From Diploptera punctata (Eukaryota; Arthropoda; Insecta; Blattodea; Blaberidae): a DNA stretch of 64,000 bases. Where the stretch lies: the NCBI GenBank assembly GCA_030220185.1, contig JASPKZ010003419.1:407501-471500 (forward strand), read 5' to 3'. Below are positions 1 through 10,571 of the stretch, one piece after another. A model generated the notes under the pieces. It had not been told where the DNA came from and did no database searches. It saw nothing but the letters and a program-made list of their open reading frames with translations. Numbering within the stretch: position 1 is the stretch's first letter; each line of letters opens with the position of its first letter. The translations under genes were made by a program, and so were the position numbers.

Positions 1-175
1 ATAATGCGTCACCGGACTTGAATATACGTTTAATTTATTTGTGTATCTCATTCTGTTCGTAATTATTGTTCAGGGGTATGAACATTTGTCATTAACTGTC
101 AATTTTATATTACATGATATATATAGTTGTGATAATCTAGTTTTATTGATATTTACTTGCCACTATTATAGGTTC
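1..175 (-). mobile_element. RTE-like LINE fragment (5' part only)
   Basis: Matches, on the minus strand, the same stretch of the RTE-like LINE seen in full at 6838-7600 and 32340-33380. It ends right beside the MITE at 185. The same LINE/MITE junction occurs at about 15140 and 26790, so this is the edge of a duplicated receptor cassette rather than an independent insertion. Confidence 0.6.
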
Positions 176-184
176 GTTAAATAT

Positions 185-300
185 GTACTCTGCGACCAAG
201 CGATGATGTGGTATGTGAAGACGGCGCTGCACTTAATGAACTTATATCGTGTCGCAGTTCATCACCTCGCCACTCCGTGTCATCGCTTGGACACACAGTA
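185..300. mobile_element. MITE with inverted ends (cassette MITE, copy 1)
   Basis: Short element whose ends are inverted copies of each other: TACTGTGCGTCCAAGCGAT-like on the left (here slightly mutated) and ATCGCTTGGACRCACAGTA on the right. No coding capacity. Further copies lie at 3408, 6260, 15157 and 26819, and an enlarged one at 46085. It occupies the same place upstream of several receptors. Confidence 0.75.
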
Positions 301-689
301 ATGTTTTATTGTATGCGTCACATCGTACCGATCAGTAAATTACCCTAATTTTAATTATTTATTTATCAAGCAACAAAACAATTACTTTGTAATACTAGAA
401 TTCTGCGTGTTAGTTACAGGAGCAATTTAATTTTGTACTCAATATGCCTGTAGATAAATATCCTAACGAGATCACCGGAGAAGATGTACCACTTTACTGC
501 AAGCCAAGCAATTTAGAGTTTTAACGTAATTATGTGATTACATCATGGAACATTATACACATCACTGCATTAGAAATAACACACAAACTCTATCCACGTC
601 ATATAGCAATTTTAATTCAAGGGAAAAAATAATCACTAAATTGTAAAAAAAAAGAAGCATCAGTAGCTATTCGAAGGCATAGAATAAAC

Positions 690-1710
690 ATGTGGGAAGA
701 CAACTTCCCCATGAAACACACAGAAAAACATGATCAAATTGGATTTTCATATGGAAGACATGATTTAAACATTGTAAAAATATATTTTCAAATCACAACA
801 AAGATAGAAGATGTTCTTGGAAACTTTTCATATGACAGGCAAGAACAACTATGCGCGAAGATAATTTTCATAACTAATTCCACGAGTGAATTTATCTAGA
901 TAATTTGGAAATCAAGAGTGGCATTTGTTAGGACTATTTAACGAATAAAATTAAGCTGTTTACTCACAAATCATTATTTAAATATAGCTATTTTAAAATA
1001 TTTATATATTTAATGTAAACTGCGCTGTTTGAAAACATTAGAAACGATTGGTCCGCTTCATTTGCTTCTTTTGTTCATCACTGCAACCAAATCATATTAT
1101 TTATTGCCAAAGGAACGCAATATTGTAAGAATTCACTCTAGTGGAGAAAAAATGAAACACATCAAAGTGTATATTAATTTATATCTGATGTCCTATGATA
1201 TAAATACGAAATATGACAATTATATTTTCTGGAATGTTATTACCTGGGAAAATATACATTTAAGAAAGTGAAAACAGTGGGTTCTTTTCTGTTGGTGGTA
1301 TAATCAATTGCTACAACTGTTTTTATATTAACTCCCGCATGCGCTATGTGTTGACATTCATACCACTATATATACAATCTGGTAGCCGCATTTCTTACAG
1401 AGTCAATCACTGCAAAATAATGCTATGACCTATTGAGAATGTTAAAAAGGAGGTGGTTTCTTTATTAAGATAAACTTTAGTGGTAAATTCTAGGCGAAAC
1501 ACGACTGTGATTTGTTGTAAATAAAAAAATATTGAAATGTGATTGGTCATTGACTCCCGTTTGGAGCATGAGTTAAATAGCCATATAAAATACATATAAT
1601 ACATTTGGATGATGACAACTGTCATACAAATACATGGAATAAACATGGACGGAGATAATTCTGAAATGAAACACACAAAATAAACATCGAAGAGAATACT
1701 AAGAATAAAA
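690..1710 (+). repeat. Start-codon minisatellite 1 (interrupted)
   Basis: Units of about 40-42 bp of the form catagaataaacATG.. GAAGATAATTTTCAT. The last unit is the real start of the receptor at 1711 (ATG GTT GAA GTG AAT TTT CAT). About five units occupy 690-875. A DNA element then interrupts the array to about 1630, and two more units follow up to the gene. Several units begin with ATG and read M-x-E-D-N-F-x, like the receptor N-terminus M-V-E-V-N-F-H. Confidence 0.7.
875..1630. mobile_element. Non-autonomous DNA element, copy 1
   Basis: Long stretch shared with 18405-18870 (for example the common ..GTGGCATTTGTTAGGACT.. and ..TTGCCAAAGGAACGCAATAT.. segments), here with about 300 bp extra in the middle. 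It splits the minisatellite upstream of the first receptor. No convincing coding region is present. Confidence 0.6.
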
Positions 1711-2898
1711 ATGGTTGAAGTGAATTTTCATCTTACAGCTAAACCACTGTTTGTCTTGTCGAGTATATTCGGTTTGGGTCCTGTTTCTTCTTTCAACAGA
1801 TATCAGAGAAACATATACACATGTCTTAACATCTTCTGGACATTGCTTTGGACTCTTTCAATCACCACTTTTGTTGTTTTCGATTCATATTTTACTCTAA
1901 AAGAATTAACAACCCAACCAATGGCAATTCAGCTAGTATCGATTTCGTATTTTCTTTCTCTTTTCCTAGCAATCATCATCAATTTATTAAACAACATTTT
2001 TATTAGAAATAATTTTCCGATAATATTTTCAAAGTTTTGTGAAGCTGACAAAAGACTATTTTCTAATTCAGATGTTATAATTTACCGAAGAGAAAGATTT
2101 ATTGTGGTTAAAGATATTATAATAGTAATAATAATTTCTGTGCTTACACAAATAGGATTCTGCTGGATGTTTGGATTTCATTCAATTGGCCGTATTATAA
2201 TTTATAGTTTTGAACAACTACCCTTGTTTCTCAATACTATAGTTACTTTACAATTCAAATTCTGGGTCCGACAGTTGAATCAAAGGTTAAAAATCATCAA
2301 AAACTACCTTGTGAAATATACAAATCACCACCAAACAGATATCATCAGAACATTTCGATCAAGCAAAGTTGTAAATTTCTTAGATTGCACAGATGTATCA
2401 TCTAGACAGTTTGTGAAGCACGCGAGAAACATCCAGTGGTTAAGACATGTTTACAGTGTTCTGTTTGAAACAAAGCAACTTGTGAATTCTACATATGCAG
2501 TTCCAAACGTGTGTCAGTTGATCACGTGCTATGTGACGTGTGTGGGTGCTCTGTACTGGGGGATCCACGCTGTATCCAGTCATACAGATGAGGTAGAAGC
2601 GCTAGTATGCTTTGTTATATGTGGTTATGTACTGCTGTTATTAGCATGGGTTCTGCTGAACTGCCACAGGGCGCGTGAAGAAGCAAACAAGATAGTTATA
2701 TACATTCAGAAAGTCACTGCAAACTCTCGTTTCTCTAAAGTCATTGAAGATGATCTGATGAAGTTTGTGTCACAGGTTAGAGACACACCTATTGAATTCA
2801 CTCCATGTGGACTTTTCACTCTGAACTTGTCACTCCTTTGCAGTACAATTGGAGTTATATGTACATACAGTATCATTATGTTTCAGATTGGAGATTAG
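1711..2898 (+). CDS. Gustatory receptor, intact single-exon gene (Gr-A1)
   Basis: A 395-residue seven-transmembrane chemoreceptor of the insect Gr (7tm_7) family, probably a ligand-gated channel in the membrane of gustatory neurons; the ligand cannot be read from sequence. The N-terminus carries the family-like K-P-L-F-x-L-S-x-I-F-G-L-x-P-V-S block (residues 11-26). Hydrophobic segments lie at about 37-57, 71-93, 134-153, 161-181, 265-288, 297-317 and 372-391. The C-terminus ends in T-Y-(hydrophobic)5-Q (385-392), the Gr signature, with Ile instead of the last Phe. The start is supported by alignment with the paralogues at 10572 and 28803, which begin M-A-E-V-N-F-H. No intron interrupts the frame. 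It sits directly after a minisatellite built from its own start region. Confidence 0.88.
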   Translation: MVEVNFHLTAKPLFVLSSIFGLGPVSSFNRYQRNIYTCLNIFWTLLWTLSITTFVVFDSYFTLKELTTQPMAIQLVSISYFLSLFLAIIINLLNNIFIRNNFPIIFSKFCEADKRLFSNSDVIIYRRERFIVVKDIIIVIIISVLTQIGFCWMFGFHSIGRIIIYSFEQLPLFLNTIVTLQFKFWVRQLNQRLKIIKNYLVKYTNHHQTDIIRTFRSSKVVNFLDCTDVSSRQFVKHARNIQWLRHVYSVLFETKQLVNSTYAVPNVCQLITCYVTCVGALYWGIHAVSSHTDEVEALVCFVICGYVLLLLAWVLLNCHRAREEANKIVIYIQKVTANSRFSKVIEDDLMKFVSQVRDTPIEFTPCGLFTLNLSLLCSTIGVICTYSIIMFQIGD

Positions 2899-2924
2899 AG
2901 GTTTGTTTTGAGGAATTAAACGCA

Positions 2925-3062
2925 ATGGGTACAACTAGCACACTACACACACCCAGTTCCAAGGTTGAGATTTTAAAATTCCCTTACCTCGCCAGGAATT
3001 GAACCCGGGTCGCTAGAGTGGAAGGTAGGGACTCTACTGACTACGCCACAGCGACGGGCAGT
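2925..3062 (-). mobile_element. tRNA-derived SINE (family D)
   Basis: Read on the minus strand it has a tRNA-like head with an A box (GTGGCGTAGTCAGTAGAG) and a B box (GGGTTCAATTCC), about 75 nt in all, followed by an unrelated tail toward 2925. It lies 27 bp after the stop of the first receptor and therefore in its 3' untranslated region. Confidence 0.6.
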
Positions 3063-3407
3063 TATTAGCCCTTGCATAACGATGCACTAATTTATCGTGC
3101 AAATTATTTAAATGTGTTGGTCCGCAGTGAAAACAAATTCGTGTAGGTGTAAAACACTACTGTATTCTGGGAGGTTGACACACATTTAAGCAATTCATAG
3201 ATGTTCGTTTTTCTACTGCTTTATTAAAAACTATTAAATTAATTAAATCAATGTATAGCTTACAGTAAATACTGTCGTTTAATGGATTAAGGGCAGGGTT
3301 AGTAATTTCCTACTATTTTTGCCAAAAAATGTAAAATTCAATACATTTTTTTTCTGCTTCATGTTGAGAAATCAAAGGAACAAATCATTCGAAACTCAAT
3401 ATATATC

Positions 3408-3546
3408 TACTGTGCGTCCAAGCGATAAAACGGTGTGTGAGGAGGGCGCTGCATTTTTATCTGATTGTTGTATGCGCTTAATTAAGTATATATTGTGACA
3501 TAGTTCATCAACTTGCCACTCTGTATCATTGCTTGGACGCATAGTA
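3408..3546. mobile_element. Cassette MITE, copy 2
   Basis: TACTGTGCGTCCAAGCGAT at the left end and ATTGCTTGGACGCATAGTA at the right end form terminal inverted repeats around about 100 bp of non-coding sequence. It is followed by the same conserved flank (CTCTGCGTGTTAGTGTGC region) as the other copies. Confidence 0.8.
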
Positions 3547-3954
3547 ATGTTTTATTTTATGCGTCATACCGTATCGGACTGTACATTGTCACCAAATGTT
3601 ATTATTCATTAATAAAGTAACAAAATACACTAATTCTGTAGCTCTGCGTGTTAGTGTGCTAGTTTTTATAAATTTTGTATCTCAACATCACTATAGACAA
3701 GTATTTTAGTGCGGTCTTTAGACCAGATATATCACTGTATTCCAAGCCAGTCCCAACGCAACTATATCATTACATCATGCAATATTTATACAGATTACTA
3801 GATTAGAAATTACACACACACTCTCCACCCAAGTCATGTAACAAATTACATTCACAAAAAAAATATAATTCCTAAAATATAAAACAAAAAAAGTTGCATT
3901 AGTAGCTAATGAAAGGTAGCTATATAATTGACATATTTCAATTTTGTTGTTAGA

Positions 3955-4275
3955 TACAACTTCGCTCATTAGAGGATTGACTCAAGGACAAAGTGATACA
4001 GACAATTTTTTTAATTGATGAAATACATTTTGTAAATACATTTAAAAAAATTCAAATTGTAGGTCTAATTGAAGTATACACACTATAAAGTAGAACTTTT
4101 GTAAAGATGGTTTCTTAAAATTGAAATTGATCCTCTAATGGCAGCGATGGCAATTTTAGAAAGATACACCCTGTCCAAATCTAAGGAATTCCAAAATTTG
4201 GCTAAGAATCCTGGTATAGTACCTCTTGCCCCAATCATCAATCCTGTGACAGCTATACTATCTAGTTGGTGTTTA
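3955..4275 (-). mobile_element. LINE remnant, C-terminal end of the reverse-transcriptase ORF (copy 1)
   Basis: The minus strand encodes V-T-G-L-M-I-G-A-R-G-T-I-P-x-F, a motif typical of the C-terminus of insect non-LTR retrotransposon polyproteins. About 66 residues remain open (4083-4283). A near-identical copy lies at 18060-18400, with the same boundary near the minisatellite or receptor sequence. Confidence 0.6.
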
Positions 4276-4284
4276 TAGAACATA

Positions 4285-5453
4285 CATGGACAAAGGTGAT
4301 GTTCATATCAAAGGCATACAGTAGAGATGTAGGAGGACAATTTTCGTATGAATTGCATAAATTAAACATTTTTGATACTAGGAACATATAATAAAATGTT
4401 CTTAGAGAATTTCCGTTTGGAAGGCACATAATAATCATGCGCAAAGAAAAATTTTATATCAAATGCATATAATAAATGTGCACGAAAGTAATTTTCTGAT
4501 GAAAGGAATTGAACAAGCATGGATGAAGATAATTTTCCTAAAAGAGATAGAATGAACATGGAAGAAATTATTTTCATATTAAGGGCATGGGATGAACATG
4601 GAGGAAATTAATTATAATACATAAAGACGCAGTATAAACATGGACGAAGATAATTTCCTAAACAAATGAATAGTATAGACATGGAAAAATGTAATTTAGA
4701 AATTAAAAACATAGAAAGAACATGGAAGGCATATAATAAGCATGTGCAAAGGAAACTTTTATATCAAATGCATATAATAAATGTGGACGAAAGTAATTTT
4801 CTGATGAAAAGAATTGAACAAGCATGGATGAAGATAATTTTCCTAAAAGAGATAGAATGAACATAGAAGAAATTATTTTCATATTAAGGGCATGGGATGA
4901 ACATGGAGGAAATTAATTATAATACATAAAGACGCAGTATAAACATGGACGAAGATAATTTCCTAAACAAATGAATAGTATAGACATGGAAAAATGTAAT
5001 TTAGAAATTAAAAACATAGAAAGAACATGGAAGGCATATAATAAGCATGTGCAAAGGAAACTTTTATATCAAATGCATATAATAAATGTGGACGAAAGTA
5101 ATTTTCTGATGAAAAGAATTGAACAAGCATGGATGAAGATAATTTTCCTAAAAGAGATAGAATGAACATGGAAGAAATTATTTTCATATTAAGGGCATGG
5201 GATGAACATGGAGGAACTTAATTCTAATACATAAAGACGCAGTATAAACATGGACGAAGATAATTTCCTAAACAAATGAATAGTATAAACCTGAAAAAAT
5301 GTAATTTGAAATTAAAAACAAAGAAAGAACAAAGACGAAGATAATTTCCACATCAAATACACAGCATAATCATAAACGAAGAAAATTCTGAAATGAAACG
5401 CATAGAAAGAACAGGGACAAAGACAACTTTCACATCAAATACGTAGAGTCAAA
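4285..5453 (+). repeat. Start-codon minisatellite 2 with a 305-bp higher-order repeat
   Basis: Array of the 40-42 bp unit (..ACATGGACGAAGATAATTTTC..). Inside it a 305-bp block is repeated almost perfectly: 4666-4970 and 4971-5275 encode the same 64-residue open frame, with partial copies before (from about 4437) and after (to about 5300). The array runs into the start of the receptor pseudogene at 5454. Confidence 0.85.
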
Positions 5454-5902
5454 TTGGTTGAAGTTAATTTTCATCTTTCAGTGAAGCCATTATTTCTCTT
5501 GTCGAGTAGATTCGGTTTGGGTCCTGTTTCTTCTTTCAACAGATATCAGAGAAACATATATACACGTCTTAATATCTTGTGGACATTGCTTTGGAGACTT
5601 TAAATTATAGCTTTTACGTTTACGATTTGTATCTCTAAAGGAATTAACAACCCAACCAATAGCGTATCAGATAGTAACAAATCTAAATTTTTCCTCTCAA
5701 TTCTTAGCAATCATTATCAATTTATTAAACACAATTTTTGTTAGAAATAATTTTCCAAGAATGTTTTCAAAGTTTTGTGAAGCTGGCAAACACATGTTAG
5801 AGACACACCTATTGAATTCACTCCTAGTGGACTTTTCACTCTGAACTTGTCACTTCTTTGCAGTACAATTGGAGTATAATTATGCTTCAGATTAGAGATT
5901 AG
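5454..5902 (+). pseudogene. Gustatory receptor pseudogene (Gr-A2), internally deleted
   Basis: The sequence follows the Gr-A paralogues codon by codon from V-E-V-N-F-H-L to about residue 47, but the start codon is TTG. A TCA codon has become TAA after L-W-R-L, and frameshifts follow. At about 5790 the frame jumps from the F-C-E-A-(D/G)-K region (about residue 112) straight to V-R-D-T-P-I-E-F-T (about residue 346), so some 230 codons are missing. The last segment again resembles the paralogues' C-terminus and has lost the T-Y motif through a small deletion. This copy cannot encode a receptor. Confidence 0.9.
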
Positions 5903-6259
5903 AAGTTTTTTAGCCCTTGCATAACGATACACTAATTTATGGTGTCAATTATTTAAATGTGTTCGTTCACAGTGAAAACAAATTCATATATACGTAGGTG
6001 TATGATATTTCTATATTTGGGAACATTTTCTGTATTCTGAGAAGTTGACACAGATTTAAGCAGTTCATAGACCTTTGCTTTTCTATTGCTTTAGTATGAA
6101 ACTAATTAAATCAAGGTATAACTACAGCATACACTATCGTTTATTGGGTTAGTGGTACCGATACTAATTTCCTAGTATTTTTGCCAAACAAATGTAAAAT
6201 TTAATACAATTTTTATGTGATGCATGTTGAAACTCGCCTTCCGAGATTCATTATACACG

Positions 6260-6399
6260 TACTGCGCGTCCAAGCGATGAGGCGGTATATGAGCAGGGCG
6301 CTGCATTTTTTATCTGATTATGGTTTGCACTTAATTATGTATGTTTTGTGTCGTATTTCATCAACTCGCCACTCTGTCTCATTGCTTGGACGCATAGTA
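6260..6399. mobile_element. Cassette MITE, copy 3
   Basis: Ends TACTGCGCGTCCAAGCGAT and ATTGCTTGGACGCATAGTA are inverted repeats. The interior (GAGCAGGGCGCTGCATT and ATCAACTCGCCACTCTGT) matches copies 2 and 4. It starts about 360 bp after the receptor pseudogene and is followed by the conserved flank, but no start array or receptor follows it directly. Confidence 0.8.
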
Positions 6400-6837
6400 A
6401 TGTTTTATTTTATGCGTCATATTGTATCGGTCTGTAAATTGTCACCAAATGTTATTTTCTATTTATGAAGTAATAAAACAACTAATTCTGTAGCTCTGCG
6501 TGTTAGTGTTCTAGTTTCTATCTCAATATCACTAGAGATAATTATTTTAGTGAGATCTCTAGAGGAGATATACCACTTTACTCCAAGCCAATGCCTCCCA
6601 ACCAAATTATATTATTACATCATGCAATATTTAATACCGTTTATTAGATTAGAAACTAGAACCAAGTCATGTAACAAATTATATTCACGAAATAATATAA
6701 TTCCTAAAATGTAAAACAACAAATGTTGCATTAGTACCTATTGAAAGGCATGTGTGTAGAGACCTTTCACATGAAAGACATAGTCTCTGACATAGGGTGG
6801 AAGGGAATTCCATGTTTTGGTAAATGAGACCGTAAAT

Positions 6838-7600
6838 GATACTTACTTACTTATTCACTGGCACTATCGAACCCGTAGGTTCATGGCCGCACGGACACAA
6901 GCTCTCCATACATCCCTATCCTGAGCTAATGCTTTCCAATCATTCCCTGTATAATCTACTTCCTCAAATCATAGTTAATGTTGTTCTCCCACCTCATTCT
7001 TGGTCTACCAACTGGGCGTTTTCCCTCTGGCTTTCCTACAAGAAGCTTCCATGCAAGTTTTTCATTCCCCATACGTGCAACATGTCCTGCCCATCGCAGT
7101 CTACGAGACTTAACTGTTCTTATTATATCTGGTTTTCTATAAAGACCATGTAGTTCATTGTTAAGTAGTCTTCTCCATTCACCTGTCTGTTCATCTCTCT
7201 TTGGTCCAAAAATGTTCCTAAGTACTTTATTCTCAAATACGTGTAATCTCCTTTCCTCCCTTAAAGTAAGAGTCCATGTTTCGCACCCATATAATATAAC
7301 TGGTAGAATAATAGTTTTATATATTTTCAGTTTAACGTTTTTTAAAAGGAGTTGGGACATCAAGAGTCTCTGCAATACATAATAGCACGCATTTCCAGAA
7401 TTGAGCCATGTTTAATTTCTTTGTGCATCTCATTCCTAGGTATTTGAATTCAGCCACTTCCTCAAAATTTCCCTCATTTACCTGCCCATTTCCATTATAT
7501 AATGCATTTCTACGTGTGACCATATATTTAGTTTTATTGATATTTACTTCCAGTCCTAATTTCTTAGTGTTACTCAATAGTGTGTGCGTGTTGACCGTAA
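6838..7600 (-). mobile_element. RTE-like LINE, 3' half
   Basis: On the minus strand this encodes the C-terminal part of an endonuclease/reverse-transcriptase polyprotein: L-P-V-I-L-Y-G-C-E-T-W-T-L, then R-R-L-R-W-A-G-H-V-A-R-M and a G-R-P-R-M-R-W-E-N segment. It is open as 139 residues (6956-7375) with a frameshift before an upstream 81-residue part. The 3' end carries a short ACTT/AAGT repeat tail (near 6838-6855), as expected for RTE-clade LINEs. Some ten other copies of this family lie in the window. Confidence 0.8.
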
Positions 7601-8089
7601 AAGATAATGAATAATATACAGTGTGATGAAGAGAGATATGAAGGACAATGTGCTGATGGGATCGAGTGTCAAGATATTAGTGCATCGATCTTTATAAATA
7701 GATAAATAAAGTTCGATAAATTTGGAAGGAAAATTGAGAATAAATCAATTTTATATAATTACAAAAATTGCTTATTGACAAATACACGACAAATTAATTT
7801 ATAATCAATTATAAAAATGCTTATAATTGTAAGAAAGATATTTGACATATTGGTGTCAAATAACGTGTTAAACGTCACGATACATATGTCAAGGAAACAA
7901 CAATATGATTTATTTATGAAATCAAGATAAGCATAATCCGGCAGACACGGAATATTGTCAATCCGTACACGATAAAAAACTATGATTCAGTTATAAAAAA
8001 GCCACAACACACATCAAAACGGATGAAGAAAAATTTAACAGTAGTGTAAAATATTTATATCTGTTTTCACGAATTTTTGCTCTAACTCT

Positions 8090-8845
8090 TGTGTCACCCT
8101 TCAAAAAGCATGAACATTTCAAAGTTAATTGCCTTCACTACGTTTGCACTGTGTTTTGGATTGTGTTAACGGGTGCATTTGGATGCTATCAAAACATACG
8201 TAAGAATGGATTTCTAAAAGGAATCGCCACCAAAACTAAGCATATCTGCAACAATTATTTTTGGATGCTATCAAACATACGTAACAATGGATTTCTAAAA
8301 GGAATCGCCACCAAACTAAGCATATCTGCAAAAATTATTTTTGGATGCTATCAAACATACGTAACAATGGATTTCTAAAAGGAATCGCCACCAAAACTAA
8401 GCATATCTGTAACAATTATTTTTGGATGCTATCAAACATACGTAACAATGGATTTCTAAAAGGAATCGCCACCAAAACTAAGCATATCTGCAACAATTAT
8501 TTTTGGATGCTATCAAACATACGTAACAATGGATTTCTAAACGGAATCGCCACCAAAACTAAGCATATCTGCAAAAATTATTTTCGTCGCCATGTTATTT
8601 GAAAATGTGATAATCTTACAACCAACATCGTGAAGAGAAAAGCCTTTGCTAAAATAAAGAGTACATTGTGGAAGACGGACAAAACATTGTTACCAACATC
8701 AGATGAAAAGGTCTACGACAAAGAGAAGTTGTGTTCCATTAAATACATTATAATCATGTGTGTGGATAATGTAGCTTATGTTATCACAAACATTTGTTCG
8801 TTTTTAGACGCATCTTTTTACGTCATTACAGAATCCAATTAATGT
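8090..8845 (+). pseudogene. Gustatory receptor pseudogene (Gr-B1) with an internal tandem repeat
   Basis: Broken receptor-like sequence: a V-F-W-I-V-L-T-G-A-F-G-C-Y stretch like the first membrane segment of the receptors near 55-58 kb, then five copies of an 81-bp unit. After these comes K-I-K-S-T-L-W-K-T-D-K-T-L-L, followed by Y-D-K-E-K-L-C-S-I-K-Y-I-I-I, which matches the E-I-Y-K-K-E-R-x-C-S-I-x-D-I-x-I loop and third membrane segment. The rest of the receptor is absent. A better preserved relative of the same fragment follows at 8895. Confidence 0.7.
8181..8590 (+). repeat. 81-bp tandem repeat inside a receptor pseudogene, five copies
   Basis: Units begin with GGATGCTATC at 8181, 8263, 8343, 8424 and 8505 (spacings 82, 80, 81, 81) and are nearly identical. 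81 bp is 27 codons, so a perfect unit keeps frame and would repeat a membrane-edge peptide. The two off-size units shift the frame. Confidence 0.92.
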
Positions 8846-8894
8846 AATTAAAATAAACTCAAAATATTACTTCTTAAAATAAAATATTACCTGT

Positions 8895-9760
8895 ACTTTG
8901 CTTGGACTGTATTTTGGATTTTGTTGACGAGTGCATTTGGATGTTATGAAACATACGTCACAATGGATACCCAAGAGGGGGTGGAACGTAAACTAGGAAT
9001 ATATACAACCATTTTTACAACACCCTGTTCTTAGGAAATGTCATCATTTTAATAAACAACATCGCTAAGAGAGACAAATTTCCAAAAATAATGAGTGCTT
9101 TGTGGAAGGTGGACACAATGTTCTTATCATTACAAATGACAAGTTTTACAACAAAGAGAAGTCCAGTTCCATTAAATACATTATAATCGTGTCTGTAGTT
9201 AATGTGGCTTACGTCATCACAGTTTTGTTTGCATTTGGAGACACATCTTTGTATAACATTATATTTGACAGTCTTGAAAATCTGTCATTGTTCGTGAATG
9301 ACATTTTAAGCATCCAATTCATTTCCTTAGTCAGAAAATTGAACATAAGGTTAAGTATAATGAACAACGTACTCGATAGTTACAGAAAACGTCACAAAAT
9401 AATTCTTCAAACTCAGAGACATCAAGAACATTAATAAACATTGTTGAAGGTATGTCAGCAGTAACAGTCATCAGCCAATCAGAAACAATTCAGCTGATAC
9501 AAAGTGTTTATATTGATTTGTACAAAGCTAAAGAACTGATCAACAATACGTATGGAACACCCATTGTACTTCAAGTAGTAACTTGCAACTTGCTGTCTGT
9601 AACATCAGTGTTCGAGGGAATTGATCTTGAACCAAAGAAATGGATGCCTTTGCACTTGTGCACGTGTTTGTGATGCTGGGGTGGATTTTACAGAACTGCC
9701 ATCAGATATCCGTTGAAAAGTGGAAGATAATTACAAACGTTCAGAAACTTATGGTCAGAT
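8895..9760 (+). pseudogene. Gustatory receptor pseudogene (Gr-B2)
   Basis: Degenerate receptor covering roughly membrane segments 1-6. Recognisable pieces in shifting frames are L-I-N-N-I-A-K-R-D-K-F-P-K-I-M (compare L-I-N-N-I-V-F-R-N-N-F-P-K-I-I at 55.5 kb), then Y-N-K-E-K-S-S-S-I-K-Y-I-I. After these come L-S-L-F-V-N-D-I-L-S-I-Q-F-I, Y-I-D-L-Y-K-A-K-E-L-I-N-N-T-Y-G, and V-F-V-M-L-G-W-I-L-Q-N-C-H. Stops and frameshifts separate them, and the C-terminal signature is missing. It is closer to the receptors at 50-58 kb than to its neighbours at 1.7 and 10.6 kb. Confidence 0.8.
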
Positions 9761-9984
9761 GTGGCGTTTAGATAAATATTTTAGTGAGATCTCTAGAGGA
9801 GATATACCACTGTATTCCAAGCCAATCCCGTCCTAACGAAATTATATCATTACATCATGCAATATTTATACAGATCATTAGATTAGAAACACACAAACTA
9901 TACCCAAGTCATGTAACAAATCATACTCACGAAATAATACAATTCCTAAAATATAAAACAAAAAATGTTGCATTAGTAGCTATT

Positions 9985-10571
9985 TAAAGGCATACAATAA
10001 ACAAGTGTGTAAAGATATGTCATATAAAAGACATAGAAGAAACATGGGCGAAGAAGATTTTCATATGAAACATGCACAGTAGACATATGCGACGACAATG
10101 TTTGTAAGCATGGCATGAATTAAACATTGTAGAAGGCTATTTTCATACTAAGAACATATAATAAATATGTTCTTAGATAATGTTGATATCAAAAGCACAG
10201 AATAAATATGGATGATAAAATGTCCATATGAAAAGCATGGAACAAACAAGAATGAAGATAGTTTTCATATAAATGTTAGAATAAACATCAACTAAATTAA
10301 TTTTCTAATTACAGACATAGAAATAACATGGAGGAAGTTAGTTTTAATGTTTAAAACATGGACGAACATAATTTCCTAAACAAATGCATAGTATAAACTT
10401 GGAAAATGTATTTTTTAAATTAAAAACATAGAAAGAACATAGACGAAGAAAATTTCCACATAAAATACATAGAATAATCATAGACGAAGGCAACTTTCAA
10501 TTGAAAGGAATAAAATAAGTAGAAAGAATATGGGCAAAGACAATTTTTACATAGTATACATAGAATAGAAA
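9985..10571 (+). repeat. Start-codon minisatellite 3
   Basis: About 14 diverged 40-42 bp units with the core catagAATAAACATGG.CGAAG..AATTTTCATAT. The array ends in CATAGAATAGAAAATGGCTGAAG, in which the ATG is the start of the receptor at 10572. It is preceded by the same conserved flank (TAGAGGAGATATACCACT region, about 9790) found before the other receptors. Confidence 0.8.

Noticed and set aside
4666..5165. Two identical 64-codon frames as a duplicated small gene
   Set aside because: They are translations of the 305-bp higher-order repeat of the start-codon minisatellite and follow no coding constraint.
8181..8590. Regular repeats as a CRISPR-like array
   Set aside because: Units are contiguous without spacers and the DNA is eukaryotic.
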